This document shows, piece by piece, positions 10,803-20,275 of a DNA stretch of 64,000 nt. The stretch's first letter is position 1; each line of letters begins with the position of its first letter. The notes below the pieces were generated by a model. It did not search any database. It had not been told where the DNA came from and was given only the letters and a program-made list of their open reading frames with translations. The stretch spans positions 310,001-374,000 of the forward strand of contig NZ_JAANCM010000004.1 in NCBI RefSeq assembly GCF_011603255.1, given 5' to 3'. The stretch comes from Ferranicluibacter rubi. GTDB lineage: Bacteria > Pseudomonadota > Alphaproteobacteria > Rhizobiales > Rhizobiaceae. Made by a program: the position numbers and the translations under genes.

Positions 10803-11079
10803 GATCCGCTCTCCTGTTTTCTTCATGGAAATTTTTGAGACGGGTCATGAAATCAAATATTTGGTCATCCGTCGAGTGCCGCAGGGCATGATAGCGCTCG
10901 GTGGTCCGGATAATCAGGTCAACGACATTGGGGAAACAGCCACAGCAGCGGCCACGCTTGGCCATGGCATGATACACCTTAGCAGGCACGATCAGCTGCC
11001 AACAGTCCTCATCGAGAAGGGCGGTGATCGTGTCCTCGATCTCCTTTTCGGAGATGAAATTGCAACTGCAAACCAGCAT
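10768..11079 (-). CDS. bfd: Bacterioferritin-associated ferredoxin (Bfd-like, [2Fe-2S])
   Basis: 103-aa [2Fe-2S] protein of the Bfd type; Bfd passes electrons to bacterioferritin to mobilise stored iron. The cluster ligands fit C4-x-C6 near the start (MLVCSCN) and the C-x2-C of RCCGC near residue 42. The ATG at 11079 is chosen because it puts the Cys motif at the N terminus, as in the family; the open frame extends further upstream without family similarity. The extra charged C-terminal tail (about 40 residues) is longer than E. coli Bfd. An Irr-type box lies about 100 bases upstream. Confidence 0.9.
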   Translation of the reverse strand: MLVCSCNFISEKEIEDTITALLDEDCWQLIVPAKVYHAMAKRGRCCGCFPNVVDLIIRTTERYHALRHSTDDQIFDFMTRLKNFHEENRRADLERRHKGHRAA

Positions 11080-11522
11080 GGCGTCTTGCCTGTTTTCGCA
11101 TCCTCGCTGAGGCCAGCAGTAAACAAACAAGATAATTCGTGTCAAGAAAAAACCCCGTGAGGGGAGCCGGTCTAGTTTAGAACAATTCCAAAGAGATAGA
11201 GAAAGAGAAACCGAAGCCGGATATCCGCCCATGGGCGGACGCTGACGGCGGGAGGTCGATGCGATCCCTTATCTACGCGAACAGGCGGGCAAGGAAAAAG
11301 TCGATCTCGGAGACTTTGCGCAAGCGTTCCTGCCCGGACGCGGGCAACCCATCAAAATGACATCAGCAGCACCTTGCCGACGGGAATATTTTCAGAAGAT
11401 TCCGGGCGTCTCGAAAGAGGTTTCCGGCCACTTTGGATAGGACGAACGACGACATGCGCGCCGTCTAAAATAAATATGTGGACGCGCGTTTTTTCTCGCC
11501 GGAGCACCTCTAAAAATAGGTC
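11080..11522. other. Gene-free 443-base stretch between bfd and dnaE2, with a coding-like remnant
   Basis: The half near bfd is AT-rich and holds the Irr-like box and presumably the bfd promoter. From 11246 to 11440 one plus-strand frame stays open for 64 codons with codon choice like the neighbouring genes, but it has no start codon before about 11357 and follows a stop at 11243. This looks like a decayed gene fragment. The part next to dnaE2 is AT-rich with no clear terminator. Confidence 0.55.
11176..11192 (-). promoter_or_regulatory. Candidate Irr box (iron control element) for bfd-bfr
   Basis: TTTAGAACAATTCCAAA is an inverted repeat with one mismatch and matches the ICE/Irr consensus TTTAGAA-N3-TTCTAAA. 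Irr is the haem-responsive Fur-family regulator of Rhizobiales that acts on iron-storage genes. The site is about 100 bases upstream of the bfd ATG. Confidence 0.65.
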
Positions 11523-14500
11523 TCAGTGAAAATTCCGGCCCTTCGGCATGACCTGCGCCGTTTTCATCAGGCCGGATTTGATTCGCGCCTCGCGGCGCGC
11601 GCGCTCCCGCTGGGCCTGATCCACCGCATTGCCCTTCTGCCGCTCGTCGACGGTCGCACGCAGCACCTCGTCCGCCCGTTCATTGACGGCAAAGCGCCGG
11701 GCCTCGCCCTTCAGGAGCCCCAGAGCCTCGGTCATGTCCTCCAGGATCTCGGCAACGACGTGGATGACGCCGTTCTGGCTTTGCAGGCGGCCGGTGACCT
11801 TGACCAGCCTTGCCCCCATGACGACGGCGCGGAACGTCTCGAAGACGGCCTTCCAGACGATGATGTTGGCAACGCCCGTCTCATCCTCCAGCGTCATGAA
11901 GATCACGCCCTTGGCGGACCCCGGCCGCTGCCGCACGAGAACGAGGCCGGCCACCGTGACGCGTCGCCCGGGACGCAGTCCCGACAGCCCACGGCTCGCC
12001 ACCACACCATCCCGCGCAAAGGCCTCCCGCATGAAGGAGACTGGATGGGCCTTCAGCGACAGGGACAGCGCCCTGTAATCGTTGACCACCTCTTCACCGG
12101 CCGGCATGGTCGGCAGGCGCATGGCCGGGTCCGTCCGGAGGTCCGCCTCTCCCGCTGCGGCAAAGAGCGGCAGGCGCTCGGCCGGTGCCCGCTCGTCGAG
12201 CGCCTTGATCGCCCAGAGCGCCCGGCGGCGATCGAGCCCGATCGAACCAAAGGCATCCGCGTCCGCCAGCCGCTCCAGCACGCTGCGCGCCAGCCCGGAT
12301 CGCAGCCAAAGATCATAGATCGAGACATAGCCCTCGCCACGGACTGCAGCGAGCTGCTTCATGTCGTCTTCCCGCAGGCCCTTCACAAGGCGAAAGCCGA
12401 GGCGGACGCCATATTTCGTGCGGATGACGTCGCGCATGTCGCGATGCCGCGGATCGATCGCCCGCCGGTCGAAGGCGCTTCGTACCCCGCCATCCACATC
12501 GCCCTGCCCGTCGCCCTCAAGAATCGTTTCCCAGTCGGAGCGGTTGATATCGACGGCCCGCACCTGCACTCCGTGCTCGCGGGCGTCGCGCACCAGCTGC
12601 GCCGGGGCATAGAAACCCATGGGCTGGGCATTGAGGAGCGCCGCGCAGAAAACGTCGGGATAGAAGGTCTTGAACCAGCAGGAGGCATAGACAAGCAGGG
12701 CGAACGAGGCCGCATGGCTCTCGGGAAAGCCGTACTCGCCGAAACCCTTGATCTGGTTGAAGCAGCGGACGGCGAAATCGCGGCTGTATTTGTTGGCGAC
12801 CATGCCCTCGATCATCTTGGTCTCGAAATTCGCGACCAGACCCGACCGCCGGAAGGTGGCCATGGCGCGGCGCAGCTGGTCGGCCTCGGCCGCCGAAAAC
12901 CGCGCGGCCGTCATGGCGATCTGCATGGCCTGCTCCTGGAACAGAGGCACGCCCAGCGTCCGCTGCAGCACCGCCTCCAGCTCCAGACTTTCATAGGGGA
13001 TCGCCTCTCCCCGCAGCCGGGCCTCCCGGCGCTTGAGATAAGGATGCACCATATCACCCTGGATCGGGCCCGGCCGCACGATGGCGACCTCGATGACAAG
13101 ATCGTAGAATTCCCGGGGTCGGAGCCGCGGCAGCATGCTCATCTGCGCCCGGCTCTCGATCTGGAAAACCCCCACCGTATCGGCCCGGCAGATCATGTCG
13201 TAGACCGGATTGTCGTTGTTACCATAGTCGAGCTCGGTGTCGTAGACCTGCGAGAGCAGCATCTGCTTGCCGTAATGAGTCTCCAGCATGCGAAACGCCT
13301 TGGCGAGACAGGTGAGCATGCCAAGTGCCAGCACGTCGACCTTGAGAATCTTCAGCGTATCCAGATCGTCCTTATTCCACTCGATCATGTAGCGGCCGGG
13401 CATGGCCGTCGGCATGATCGGCACCACCTCGTCCAGCCGGTCCTTCGTGATGACGAAGCCGCCGACATGCTGGGAGAGATGCCGCGGCATGTCCATCAGC
13501 CGCCCGGCATAGGTGAACATGCGCATCACGGTCGGGTCGGTGAGATCGAGCCCGGCGGCCTTTGCCTGCTCGTCGGTAAACGACGACGTCCACCAGCCCC
13601 AGATGGAAGCGGCAAGCGCCGTCTGCACGTCCTCGGAAAAGCCGAACACCTTGGCCACCTCGCGCCCGGCCGAGCGCGCCCGATAGCTGATGGCCGCCGC
13701 CGCGATGCCGGCATGCTCCCTGGTATAGGTATCGTAGATGAACTTGATCACCTCATCGCGCCGGGCATGCTCGAAATCGATGTCGATATCCGGCGGCTCG
13801 TCGCGATCCATCGACAGGAAGCGATCGAAGAGAAGGGTGAACTTGACCGGATCGACCTCCGTCACGTGCAGGCAGTAGCAGACGGACGAGTTCGCCGCGG
13901 ACCCCCGGCCCTGACAGAGGATGCCTTCGTCTCGCGCAAAGGCCACCAGCCGGTGGACGGTCAGAAAATAGGGCTCGTACTGCTTCTTATGGATCAGATC
14001 GAGCTCGTAGGCGATCTTCGTCTCCACGGCCTGCGGCACGCCATGCGGATATCGCCGCGCAGCCCCTTCCCGCACCAGCCGTTCGAGCGTCTGTGCCGAC
14101 GTCTCGCCCGGACCGGCTTCATCGGGATAATTGTGCTTCAACTCGTCGAGCGTGAAATCGAGCGTCCGGAAGAATCGTTCGGTATTGGCAACCGCTTGCG
14201 GGTAGCGGCGGAAGATGCGGACCATCTCGCCCGGCGCCTTGAGGAAGCGCTCGGCATTGGCCTGCAGCCGGAAGCCTGCCTCTACAATCGTCACATGCTC
14301 GCGAATGGCCGTCATGACATCGGCAAGCGGGCGGCTGTCGGGGGAATGGTAGAGCACGTCGTTCGTGGCGATGAGACGCACGCCCGTGCTGTCGGCAAGG
14401 GCTGCGAGAGCTGCGAAATCCTGCGCATCGAACCCGTCATAGCGCGGTGTCATGCCGAGGAAGAGCCGGCCCTTCATGAGAGGCTGTAGCGACCGAAGGG

Positions 14501-15107
14501 TATTGCCGAGCGTCTTCCAGGCACGGACCTCCTTCCCGTCAAGGCCATCGTCCATGCCTGCGTCGGATGGCACTGCATGAGGTCCATCCAATGCTTCCTC
14601 CTGTCGATCGGCCCCCAGTCGGTCGGCCTGAACGCTTTCATGCACGTTCTCATGGGTGCAGCGCTTCATCACGATCACTTGCAGGTGTTCCTGCCATGTC
14701 AGGAGATCGGAGAGGAAAAGGGTGCAGGTGCCCTTGTGCTCAGCACGCAGGTTGCCGGCGCTCAACAGGCGGCAGAGATGTGCCCATCCCTGCCGGTTGC
14801 GCGGATAGGCCAGCATGTCGGGCGAACCATCGGCAAAGACGAGGCGTGCACCGGGCTGGAAAGGAAATTTTTCCTCTCGCGCCTCTGCATGAACCCGGAC
14901 GACGCCGGACAGCGTGTTGCGATCGGTGATCCCCAGGCCCCTGAGACCGATCCGCTTGGCCGTGACCACCATCTCCTTGGCGCCCGAGGCGCCGCGCAGG
15001 AAGGAGAAATTTGTACAGGCGCCCAGCTCAAAAAAGGTCGGCGGCTGGGCTTTGGGTGGCTCGCTACCTGGCTCTACCGAACCTCTGCCGGATTCATGGC
15101 CGGTCAT
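11523..15107 (-). CDS. dnaE2: Error-prone DNA polymerase DnaE2 (ImuC)
   Basis: C-family polymerase for damage-induced mutagenic synthesis, working with ImuA and ImuB and lacking proofreading. The PHP domain begins at about residue 25 ([15 protein letters not shown]); the catalytic acidic motif PDIDIDF lies in the palm; an OB-fold near the C terminus ([19 protein letters not shown]) is typical. The ATG at 15107 overlaps the imuB stop as ATGA, which fixes the start. At 1194 aa it is longer than the usual 1050-1130. About 55 extra hydrophilic residues, rich in Asp/Glu/His, sit inside the PHP domain (about 149-203). Expected to be SOS-induced from the LexA box before imuA. Confidence 0.96.
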   Translation of the reverse strand: MTGHESGRGSVEPGSEPPKAQPPTFFELGACTNFSFLRGASGAKEMVVTAKRIGLRGLGITDRNTLSGVVRVHAEAREEKFPFQPGARLVFADGSPDMLAYPRNRQGWAHLCRLLSAGNLRAEHKGTCTLFLSDLLTWQEHLQVIVMKRCTHENVHESVQADRLGADRQEEALDGPHAVPSDAGMDDGLDGKEVRAWKTLGNTLRSLQPLMKGRLFLGMTPRYDGFDAQDFAALAALADSTGVRLIATNDVLYHSPDSRPLADVMTAIREHVTIVEAGFRLQANAERFLKAPGEMVRIFRRYPQAVANTERFFRTLDFTLDELKHNYPDEAGPGETSAQTLERLVREGAARRYPHGVPQAVETKIAYELDLIHKKQYEPYFLTVHRLVAFARDEGILCQGRGSAANSSVCYCLHVTEVDPVKFTLLFDRFLSMDRDEPPDIDIDFEHARRDEVIKFIYDTYTREHAGIAAAAISYRARSAGREVAKVFGFSEDVQTALAASIWGWWTSSFTDEQAKAAGLDLTDPTVMRMFTYAGRLMDMPRHLSQHVGGFVITKDRLDEVVPIMPTAMPGRYMIEWNKDDLDTLKILKVDVLALGMLTCLAKAFRMLETHYGKQMLLSQVYDTELDYGNNDNPVYDMICRADTVGVFQIESRAQMSMLPRLRPREFYDLVIEVAIVRPGPIQGDMVHPYLKRREARLRGEAIPYESLELEAVLQRTLGVPLFQEQAMQIAMTAARFSAAEADQLRRAMATFRRSGLVANFETKMIEGMVANKYSRDFAVRCFNQIKGFGEYGFPESHAASFALLVYASCWFKTFYPDVFCAALLNAQPMGFYAPAQLVRDAREHGVQVRAVDINRSDWETILEGDGQGDVDGGVRSAFDRRAIDPRHRDMRDVIRTKYGVRLGFRLVKGLREDDMKQLAAVRGEGYVSIYDLWLRSGLARSVLERLADADAFGSIGLDRRRALWAIKALDERAPAERLPLFAAAGEADLRTDPAMRLPTMPAGEEVVNDYRALSLSLKAHPVSFMREAFARDGVVASRGLSGLRPGRRVTVAGLVLVRQRPGSAKGVIFMTLEDETGVANIIVWKAVFETFRAVVMGARLVKVTGRLQSQNGVIHVVAEILEDMTEALGLLKGEARRFAVNERADEVLRATVDERQKGNAVDQAQRERARREARIKSGLMKTAQVMPKGRNFH

Positions 15108-16729
15108 GCGAAAATACCGTGCATGAACCAGTCGGGATGCATCCGCTCGCGCTGGAAGAGGCCGTTGCGGAACATCCAGAAACGGCGCCCCGTCTCGTCC
15201 TCGATGCGGAAGTAGTCGCGCGTCGGCGCATCCTCGCCGTCGATCCACCACTCCGCGGCAATGCGCTCCGGGCCTTCCGCCCGGGCGACCCTGTAGGCTG
15301 TGCGCCGCCAGAAGAACCGCTCCGGCGCGCCGTCGGGAACATCGGCAGCGGGAACCTCCACCCGTTCGGGGTGGGTCAGAAGGCGCAGGGGTCGCACGGG
15401 CATGACCGGCCATTCCTCTGCCTGCAAGGTTTTCCTGGCCGGAAGGACGGCATCGCCCGCCGGCTGCAGGCTCGCCGCCCGTTCGGGGATATGGCTTGCG
15501 GCGAGAACCGCGATGGAGAGCACCTCGTCCCCGAAACGGGCGATGACGCGATCGGTGAAGTCGGCAAGCGCCCGGCTCTGGTCCGGCCTTCCGGAAAAAT
15601 CGTCCTGGACGGATTTGATCGGCTCGACTTTCAGGACGCAGAGCCGCAGGATCTCGAAACCGAAACCGGCATCCAGATCGTCATGCACAGCGGCAAGCCG
15701 CTCCTTGTAGAGCGCCGCGATGCGCTGCGGATCCCGCAACGGGGACGATGTGCCTGCGAGCAGCCGGAACACTTTGCCATCGACCCGAAAGAGCAGCAGC
15801 TCGAACTGGCGCCCGCCCTCTCCCCGCTCCTCCAGCGTGGTCTTGAGGCCCGCGGCAAGCTGCAGCGCAAGCCCGAGAATATCGTCTTCGCCTGAAACCG
15901 GCGAGATCAGCCGGCGCTCGACCGAAAGCTCGGCCACCGGGCGGCGTGGCGACAACGGCTCATCGTCATGCCCGAGTGCCTGGTCGAGCCGGAGGAAGAC
16001 GAGCGGGCCGAAGCGGCGCGCGAGCGCTGCCCGAGGTGCCTCCATGAGATCGGCGACATGGGTCAGCCCCAGCCGGATCAGTGTGTCCGTCAAGGTCTCC
16101 GGCAGCCGAAGCGCCGTCACCGGCAGGGGGCCGAGCGCTGCGGCCTCCTCTCCCGCCTCGATCACGCTATCGTCAGACAATCGCGCAGTGGAAAATCGTG
16201 CAAGAGCCCAGGCGAGGCCGGGAGATGCGGCAATCGCCCCGCGCGCCTCGACGCCGAGCTGGAAAAGGCGCGACAGGACATCGTCGAGCAGCGCCTTTTC
16301 CCCGCCATGCAGATGCGTGCAGCCGGTAATGTCGAGCGCCAGACCATCGGCACCGGCATAAGCGACCAGCGGCGTATAGCGATCGCACCAGTCGGCGAGA
16401 GCCGACAGAAAGGCCTGATCGGCAGTAGGATCGGCCGGCAGCACGTCGAGCTGCGGATGCATGGCGCGGGCTTCGGCCACGCCCTGCCCCCGCTTCAGTC
16501 GTAGGCGATCGGCCACGCTGTCGAGCGCCACGATCCGCATGGCATTTTCGACCTTGTCGGAGAACACCACCGGCGGGTGATCAGGACGCCCGCTTGAAAG
16601 CCATGACGCGCCCCAGCGCCGGCGCGCCACCCGGTCGGCCGACAGATGCGGAAAGGACAGTGAAAGGATCCGCTGCGTTTGCCGGAAGAGGGACGGCGAC
16701 GGGGTCGAGAGGATGGAACCGGCGCGCAT
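15104..16729 (-). CDS. imuB: ImuB, inactive Y-family polymerase-like hub of the mutasome
   Basis: Y-family (DinB/UmuC-like) protein that in characterised systems lacks polymerase activity and bridges the beta clamp, ImuA and DnaE2. The similarity starts at [19 protein letters not shown] and the helix-hairpin-helix region includes [14 protein letters not shown]. The ATG at 16729 (541 aa) has GGAG five bases upstream; another ATG at 16753 is possible. With either start the first 149 bases or more lie inside the end of imuA in another frame. The stop overlaps the dnaE2 start by four bases. Confidence 0.93.
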   Translation of the reverse strand: MRAGSILSTPSPSLFRQTQRILSLSFPHLSADRVARRRWGASWLSSGRPDHPPVVFSDKVENAMRIVALDSVADRLRLKRGQGVAEARAMHPQLDVLPADPTADQAFLSALADWCDRYTPLVAYAGADGLALDITGCTHLHGGEKALLDDVLSRLFQLGVEARGAIAASPGLAWALARFSTARLSDDSVIEAGEEAAALGPLPVTALRLPETLTDTLIRLGLTHVADLMEAPRAALARRFGPLVFLRLDQALGHDDEPLSPRRPVAELSVERRLISPVSGEDDILGLALQLAAGLKTTLEERGEGGRQFELLLFRVDGKVFRLLAGTSSPLRDPQRIAALYKERLAAVHDDLDAGFGFEILRLCVLKVEPIKSVQDDFSGRPDQSRALADFTDRVIARFGDEVLSIAVLAASHIPERAASLQPAGDAVLPARKTLQAEEWPVMPVRPLRLLTHPERVEVPAADVPDGAPERFFWRRTAYRVARAEGPERIAAEWWIDGEDAPTRDYFRIEDETGRRFWMFRNGLFQRERMHPDWFMHGIFA

Positions 16730-17564
16730 GGGAACTCCATTCAAGGTAGGCATCGACAGGGGAAAAGGCCCGTGTCTTCTCGGCAATGACGTGAAAGGCG
16801 GGATGCCCGATGCCGGTCGTGAGCATCGTGCCATCGGGCAGCATGAACGGGGCTGCGGGCGCGGGACGCACGAGAAGACGCAGGTGCGCGCTGCTCGCCT
16901 CCTCCTCGCCCGCCTGCCGCAGGAGAAAGACCGGAACGCCGCTACCCAGCGACCGCAATTGCAGCCGCCGGCTTTCGGCAAGCCCGAGACGCGCCGGATT
17001 GCCGCGGATCTCCAGAATGACGGCGGAAAACACGGAAAAGCCGAGTGCCGCTTCGGCAATCCACAACGCCTGCTGCAGATTGCGAGGCCGGGAGAAGAGG
17101 GCGGCACGCAGATCGATCCCGAGAAGCGACAGGCCGACACCATAAGGCTCGCCCGCCTCCTGTCCTGCCATCGTCTCGGAGATCCAGAGGATCGGCCCGA
17201 GCTCGCCCCGCGCCTTGCGTCGTGCTTGGCAGAGCGCGGCAAGTCCCAGCGTAAACCCCGTGGCGGCACCGGCATCACGCGTTTCCGCCACACGGATCTC
17301 GCTTAATCCCTTGAGCGGCAGTCCGCCGGACATAGCATGATCGAGCGTGGGAACGCCGAGCGGCAGAACGTCAGCCTGCCGGGTGACGTCCTGCCCAGTG
17401 ACGTCCGGCATGGGCAGAGACCGTCCGGACGCCGAAAATCCCGCCCGTTCGCCCTCCGTCTCCCATCTGGAAAGACAGGAACCGGATGGCCTGTCTCGTT
17501 CCAGTCGGGCAATGGCATCGCGCAGGGCGAGCACCGTCTCCCGCGGCACAGCGTTTTCAGCCAT
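16581..17564 (-). CDS. imuA: ImuA, RecA/SulA-like mutasome protein
   Basis: First gene of the imuA-imuB-dnaE2 cassette. The 327-aa protein has a RecA-like core: LPLGVPTLDHAMSGGLPLKGLSEI near residues 67-90, then a hydrophobic strand (ELGPILWISE) and VILEIRGN. It lacks a canonical Walker A motif, as other ImuA proteins do. In known systems it interacts with ImuB and RecA. The ATG has AGGAG ten bases upstream, and a LexA box is centred about 26 bases upstream. Confidence 0.92.
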   Translation of the reverse strand: MAENAVPRETVLALRDAIARLERDRPSGSCLSRWETEGERAGFSASGRSLPMPDVTGQDVTRQADVLPLGVPTLDHAMSGGLPLKGLSEIRVAETRDAGAATGFTLGLAALCQARRKARGELGPILWISETMAGQEAGEPYGVGLSLLGIDLRAALFSRPRNLQQALWIAEAALGFSVFSAVILEIRGNPARLGLAESRRLQLRSLGSGVPVFLLRQAGEEEASSAHLRLLVRPAPAAPFMLPDGTMLTTGIGHPAFHVIAEKTRAFSPVDAYLEWSSHARRFHPLDPVAVPLPANAADPFTVLSASVGRPGGAPALGRVMAFKRAS

Positions 17565-17582
17565 GGCAGTCAGCTCCTATCC

Positions 17583-17597
17583 GTTCTTGATATGTTC
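17583..17597 (-). promoter_or_regulatory. LexA (SOS) box of imuA-imuB-dnaE2
   Basis: GTTC-N7-GTTC (GAACATATCAAGAAC on the coding strand) is a perfect match to the alphaproteobacterial LexA operator. It lies 19-33 bases before the imuA ATG, downstream of a -35-like TTGACT (complement of 17624-17629) and close to the expected transcription start, so LexA binding should block transcription. Confidence 0.88.
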
Positions 17598-17735
17598 TTA
17601 TAGATTCCAGAGCTTCAAAAAAGAGTCAACGCAGTTGGGAAAAGATTCCGCAGATTCTGCACAATTGCCTTACCAAACGAATTGCTTCTCGAAATGAACC
17701 GGAAAATGGCTATATAAAAAGGACAAGGAGTATCC

Positions 17736-18170
17736 ATGGCCCGGATTGACCAAAGCGACGATTGGCGGGAACGCCATGCGCCGACCATCAGCACGTTCGA
17801 ATCCCTGACACTGGAGGCCTATGGGCATCTTCCCGAGGAATTCCGGCTGCTGGCCACAGACCTCATCATCGTGATCGAGGATTTTCCGGATGACGACGTG
17901 TTCGAGGACATGGCACTGGAAACGCCATTTGACCTGTTGGGCCTGTTCGAAGGTCGCGGCATCGGCGAGCGGTTCACCATGGAAACCGGCACGATGCCGA
18001 ACCGGATCACGCTTTATCGCCGACCGATCCTCGATTACTGGGCCGAAAACGACGAAACGCTGGGCGATATCATCACCCATGTGCTGATCCACGAGATCGG
18101 CCATCATTTTGGCCTGTCGGATGACGACATGGAGCGCATCGAGGAAAGCGTGGAGCATGTCGGCGGATAG
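17736..18170 (+). CDS. Small zinicin-like metallopeptidase family protein (DUF1025/MpgA-like)
   Basis: 144-aa acidic cytoplasmic protein with the zinc-protease motif HEIGH at residues 119-123, followed by HFGLSDDDME, typical of the 'metallopeptidase family' group (DUF1025). No signal peptide. Substrate unknown. It is divergent from imuA with 171 bases between the starts; the imuA LexA box is about 140 bases upstream of its ATG, so SOS control of this gene is possible but not shown. A hairpin overlaps its stop codon. Confidence 0.85.
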   Translation: MARIDQSDDWRERHAPTISTFESLTLEAYGHLPEEFRLLATDLIIVIEDFPDDDVFEDMALETPFDLLGLFEGRGIGERFTMETGTMPNRITLYRRPILDYWAENDETLGDIITHVLIHEIGHHFGLSDDDMERIEESVEHVGG

Positions 18171-18200
18171 GAGCCTGCCAGGGCAGGCACCTATCCGCCG
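18161..18200. terminator. Bidirectional hairpin overlapping the metallopeptidase stop codon
   Basis: An 11-bp outer stem (18161-18171 with 18190-18200), a 2x2 internal loop and a 5-bp inner stem with a CAGG tetraloop. It sits between convergent genes and contains the TAG stop of the upstream one. There is no T run on the plus strand, so termination efficiency is uncertain. Confidence 0.6.
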
Positions 18201-18226
18201 CACGAAATTCACGACCTGGCTTTCGC

Positions 18227-18433
18227 CTACTGCTCCGACAGCTTCATCTCCGGCACGTAGTCCTTGCCCTCGACATCCTTCACCACGGCCTGGCCACACT
18301 GCATGACTTGGCTATCGGCATTGAAGGTGTATGTCGGCGAGCCGTGGAGATCCCAGCCCTTGTTGAGGGCGGCCGTTACCTTGTGGCAGAAGCTGGCATC
18401 GTCGGGGCCGGTGAGAAAACGGTAGAGTTTCAT
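18227..18433 (-). CDS. DUF1737 domain small protein
   Basis: 68-aa protein starting MKLYRFLTGPDDASFCHKV with ALNKGWDLHGSPTYTFN, the hallmark of the DUF1737 family, whose relatives are often described as small proteins of unknown role with a fold that may bind a ligand. It starts inside the stop codon of the upstream citrate-lyase-like gene (ATGA overlap), so both are translated together. No function can be assigned. Confidence 0.85.
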   Translation of the reverse strand: MKLYRFLTGPDDASFCHKVTAALNKGWDLHGSPTYTFNADSQVMQCGQAVVKDVEGKDYVPEMKLSEQ

Positions 18434-19335
18434 AGCTGCGTTCCTTTGTTTCGGATGGCCTCGACCTTTGCAAGACAGGCGATCGCCTGTTCGAGATGCA
18501 GGGCCTCGACCATTTTTCCCTTGTGGACGATGACCGACCTGCCCGCATTGTCGGGGTGAGCGAAGGCCGCGACGATCTCCAGCGCCTCCGCCTCGTCCTG
18601 CACCGTTGGACCGAAGGCGGCATTGGCCGGTGCGATCTGCTGCGGATGGATCAGCATCTTGCCGTCAAAACCCATGTCGCGGCCGTCAGCGCATTCCTGT
18701 GCGAACCCTTCGGCATCGCCGATATCGTTGAAGACGGCGTCGAGAACGTCGAGCCCGCTACCGCGCCCGGCGAGAAGGATCTGCATGAGCCAGGGCACGA
18801 GATAGGCACGCCCGGGGAGAGCCACAACGCCCGTTTCCTTGCGCAGATCGTTGAGGCCGGGAATGAGGCAATCGAGCCGCCCGCCGCGGGTTCGCCCGGT
18901 CTCGGCGATCGCGGCCACGTTGAGAACGCCCCGCGGCGTCTCGATCATCGCCCAGAGCCGCAGGTCTTCCAGACCGTCGCCCTCGTCCATCGCTTCGGCA
19001 ATGTCGAGAATGTCGCGCGGCCCTTCCACCTTGGGTACCAGCACCGCATCGAACCGGCAGGCGGACAGCGCTTCGAGATCCGCTTCGCCGAAACCGGAGG
19101 CAAGGCTGTTGATTCGGACGATCCGCTCGATACCGGGCGTGGCCTGTGCCAGATGACGCACCAGCGCTTCGCGTGCACCGGCTTTGCGCTCCGGAAGCAC
19201 GGCATCCTCCAGATCGTAGATCACTGCATCGGTTGAAAGGCTCGCCACCTTCGCGAGCGCGCGGTCGTTGTCGGCGGGTACGCAGAGCACCGAGCGACGA
19301 ATGCGGTAGGGATGGCGATCGGACAAGGACATCAT
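18430..19335 (-). CDS. HpcH/HpaI aldolase / citrate lyase beta-like CoA-ester lyase
   Basis: 301-aa TIM-barrel protein of the CitE/malyl-CoA lyase group. Visible are RRSVLCVPADN at the start, the first beta-strand acid in DAVIYDLEDAV, the metal-binding Glu in MIETPRGVLN and the C-terminal GFDGKMLIHPQQI, all normal for the family. Such enzymes cleave or condense CoA esters such as malyl- or citramalyl-CoA; the exact substrate is not evident. It is followed, with a 4-base overlap, by the DUF1737 gene. Free-standing CitE-like proteins without the alpha and gamma subunits are common in rhizobia. Confidence 0.85.
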   Translation of the reverse strand: MMSLSDRHPYRIRRSVLCVPADNDRALAKVASLSTDAVIYDLEDAVLPERKAGAREALVRHLAQATPGIERIVRINSLASGFGEADLEALSACRFDAVLVPKVEGPRDILDIAEAMDEGDGLEDLRLWAMIETPRGVLNVAAIAETGRTRGGRLDCLIPGLNDLRKETGVVALPGRAYLVPWLMQILLAGRGSGLDVLDAVFNDIGDAEGFAQECADGRDMGFDGKMLIHPQQIAPANAAFGPTVQDEAEALEIVAAFAHPDNAGRSVIVHKGKMVEALHLEQAIACLAKVEAIRNKGTQL

Positions 19336-19421
19336 GCCATGTTGTGCCTTTCCCGTCCCGTCTTCGCAAGTCTCATGCTTTCAGAGCCTCGCCTATCAGC
19401 AACGCACCTGCAGACGGTCAT

Positions 19422-19456
19422 CAAAAAACCGGCCCCGTCTTTCGATGGAGCCGGCT
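19422..19456 (-). terminator. Rho-independent terminator of the DJ-1/PfpI gene
   Basis: On the minus strand an 8-bp stem (19429-19436 with 19447-19454, one G-T pair) is followed by six T (19423-19428), directly after the stop at 19481. Confidence 0.8.
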
Positions 19457-19480
19457 GATATGTCTGGAAAAATACGGGCC

Positions 19481-20041
19481 TCAGGCGGCCTTGCGATCGT
19501 GACGGCCTTCTTCCACTTCCTCGACGATCTTCGCCACGAAGGCATCGAGATCGCCAGGGTTGCGAGAGGTGATGATGCCCTTGTCGGTCACCACGGCCTC
19601 GTCCGACCAGAGGCCACCGGCATTGACAACGTCCGTCTTGATCGACTTGAACGACGTAACCTTGCGACCCTTGACCGCGCCGGCCTCGACCAGCAGCCAC
19701 GGCGCATGGCATATGGCCGCCACGACCTTGCCGGAGGAGACGAATTCGCGAACGATCCGGAGCGCCTCGTCCTCGACGCGCAGCTTGTCGGGATTGATCT
19801 GGCCGCCCGGCAGAACCAGCGCATCGAAATCCTCGATCCTGACGTCCTTGGCCTCGAGATCGACGTCGATGCTGTCGCCCCAATCCTTTTCGTCCCAGCT
19901 CTTGATGCTGGTCTTGCCGATCGATGCGATCTTCACGGTCGCACCCTGCTTCTGCAAGTCATCATAGGGCACGCGCAGTTCAGACCGCTCGTAGCCGTCC
20001 GTTGCGAGAATGAGGATTTTGGATTCCTTGATGGAAGGCAT
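19481..20041 (-). CDS. DJ-1/PfpI family protein (type 1 glutamine amidotransferase fold)
   Basis: 186-aa cytoplasmic protein. The nucleophile elbow is AICHAPWLL with the conserved Cys-His pair; the acidic partner is in DGYERSEL near residue 17. Relatives act as general stress proteins, glyoxalase III/deglycase-like enzymes or were called intracellular proteases; which applies here cannot be told. Single transcription unit with its own terminator, divergent from the SOS-controlled radical-SAM operon. Confidence 0.9.
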   Translation of the reverse strand: MPSIKESKILILATDGYERSELRVPYDDLQKQGATVKIASIGKTSIKSWDEKDWGDSIDVDLEAKDVRIEDFDALVLPGGQINPDKLRVEDEALRIVREFVSSGKVVAAICHAPWLLVEAGAVKGRKVTSFKSIKTDVVNAGGLWSDEAVVTDKGIITSRNPGDLDAFVAKIVEEVEEGRHDRKAA

Positions 20042-20239
20042 GAGCCTGCTCCTTACTGTCTTTTGATATTTTGCTTCCGATCATCCCGGGGATATCGGAG
20101 GCGAATGTCACGACGGGTTCGCCCTGTTAACGAGACGCTCCACCGATCGTTCCCCAAAAACATCCGCATCATTTCCGACCCGGCCCGTCGCTTCATCAGA
20201 CGATCAACGTCGAAAATGAAACCGTTAACGCACACAACA

Positions 20240-20272
20240 TTGACGCGAACGGCAAAAGAACATATGTAGAAC
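20240..20272 (+). promoter_or_regulatory. SOS promoter with two overlapping LexA boxes; predicted leaderless start
   Basis: Three GAAC half-sites at 20247, 20258 and 20269 are spaced exactly 11 bases, giving two GAAC-N7-GAAC LexA boxes that share the middle half-site. They overlap a sigma70-like promoter, TTGACG (20240-20245), 17-base spacer, TATGTA (20263-20268). The expected transcription start falls at about the ATG at 20276, and no Shine-Dalgarno is seen. Confidence 0.8.
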
Positions 20273-20275
20273 ATC

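Noticed and set aside
11526-14489. Open frame of 987 codons on the plus strand opposite dnaE2
   Set aside because: High GC at third codon positions of dnaE2 keeps the opposite frame open. The peptide is rich in Arg, His and Gly with no domain, while the minus strand encodes an intact DnaE2.
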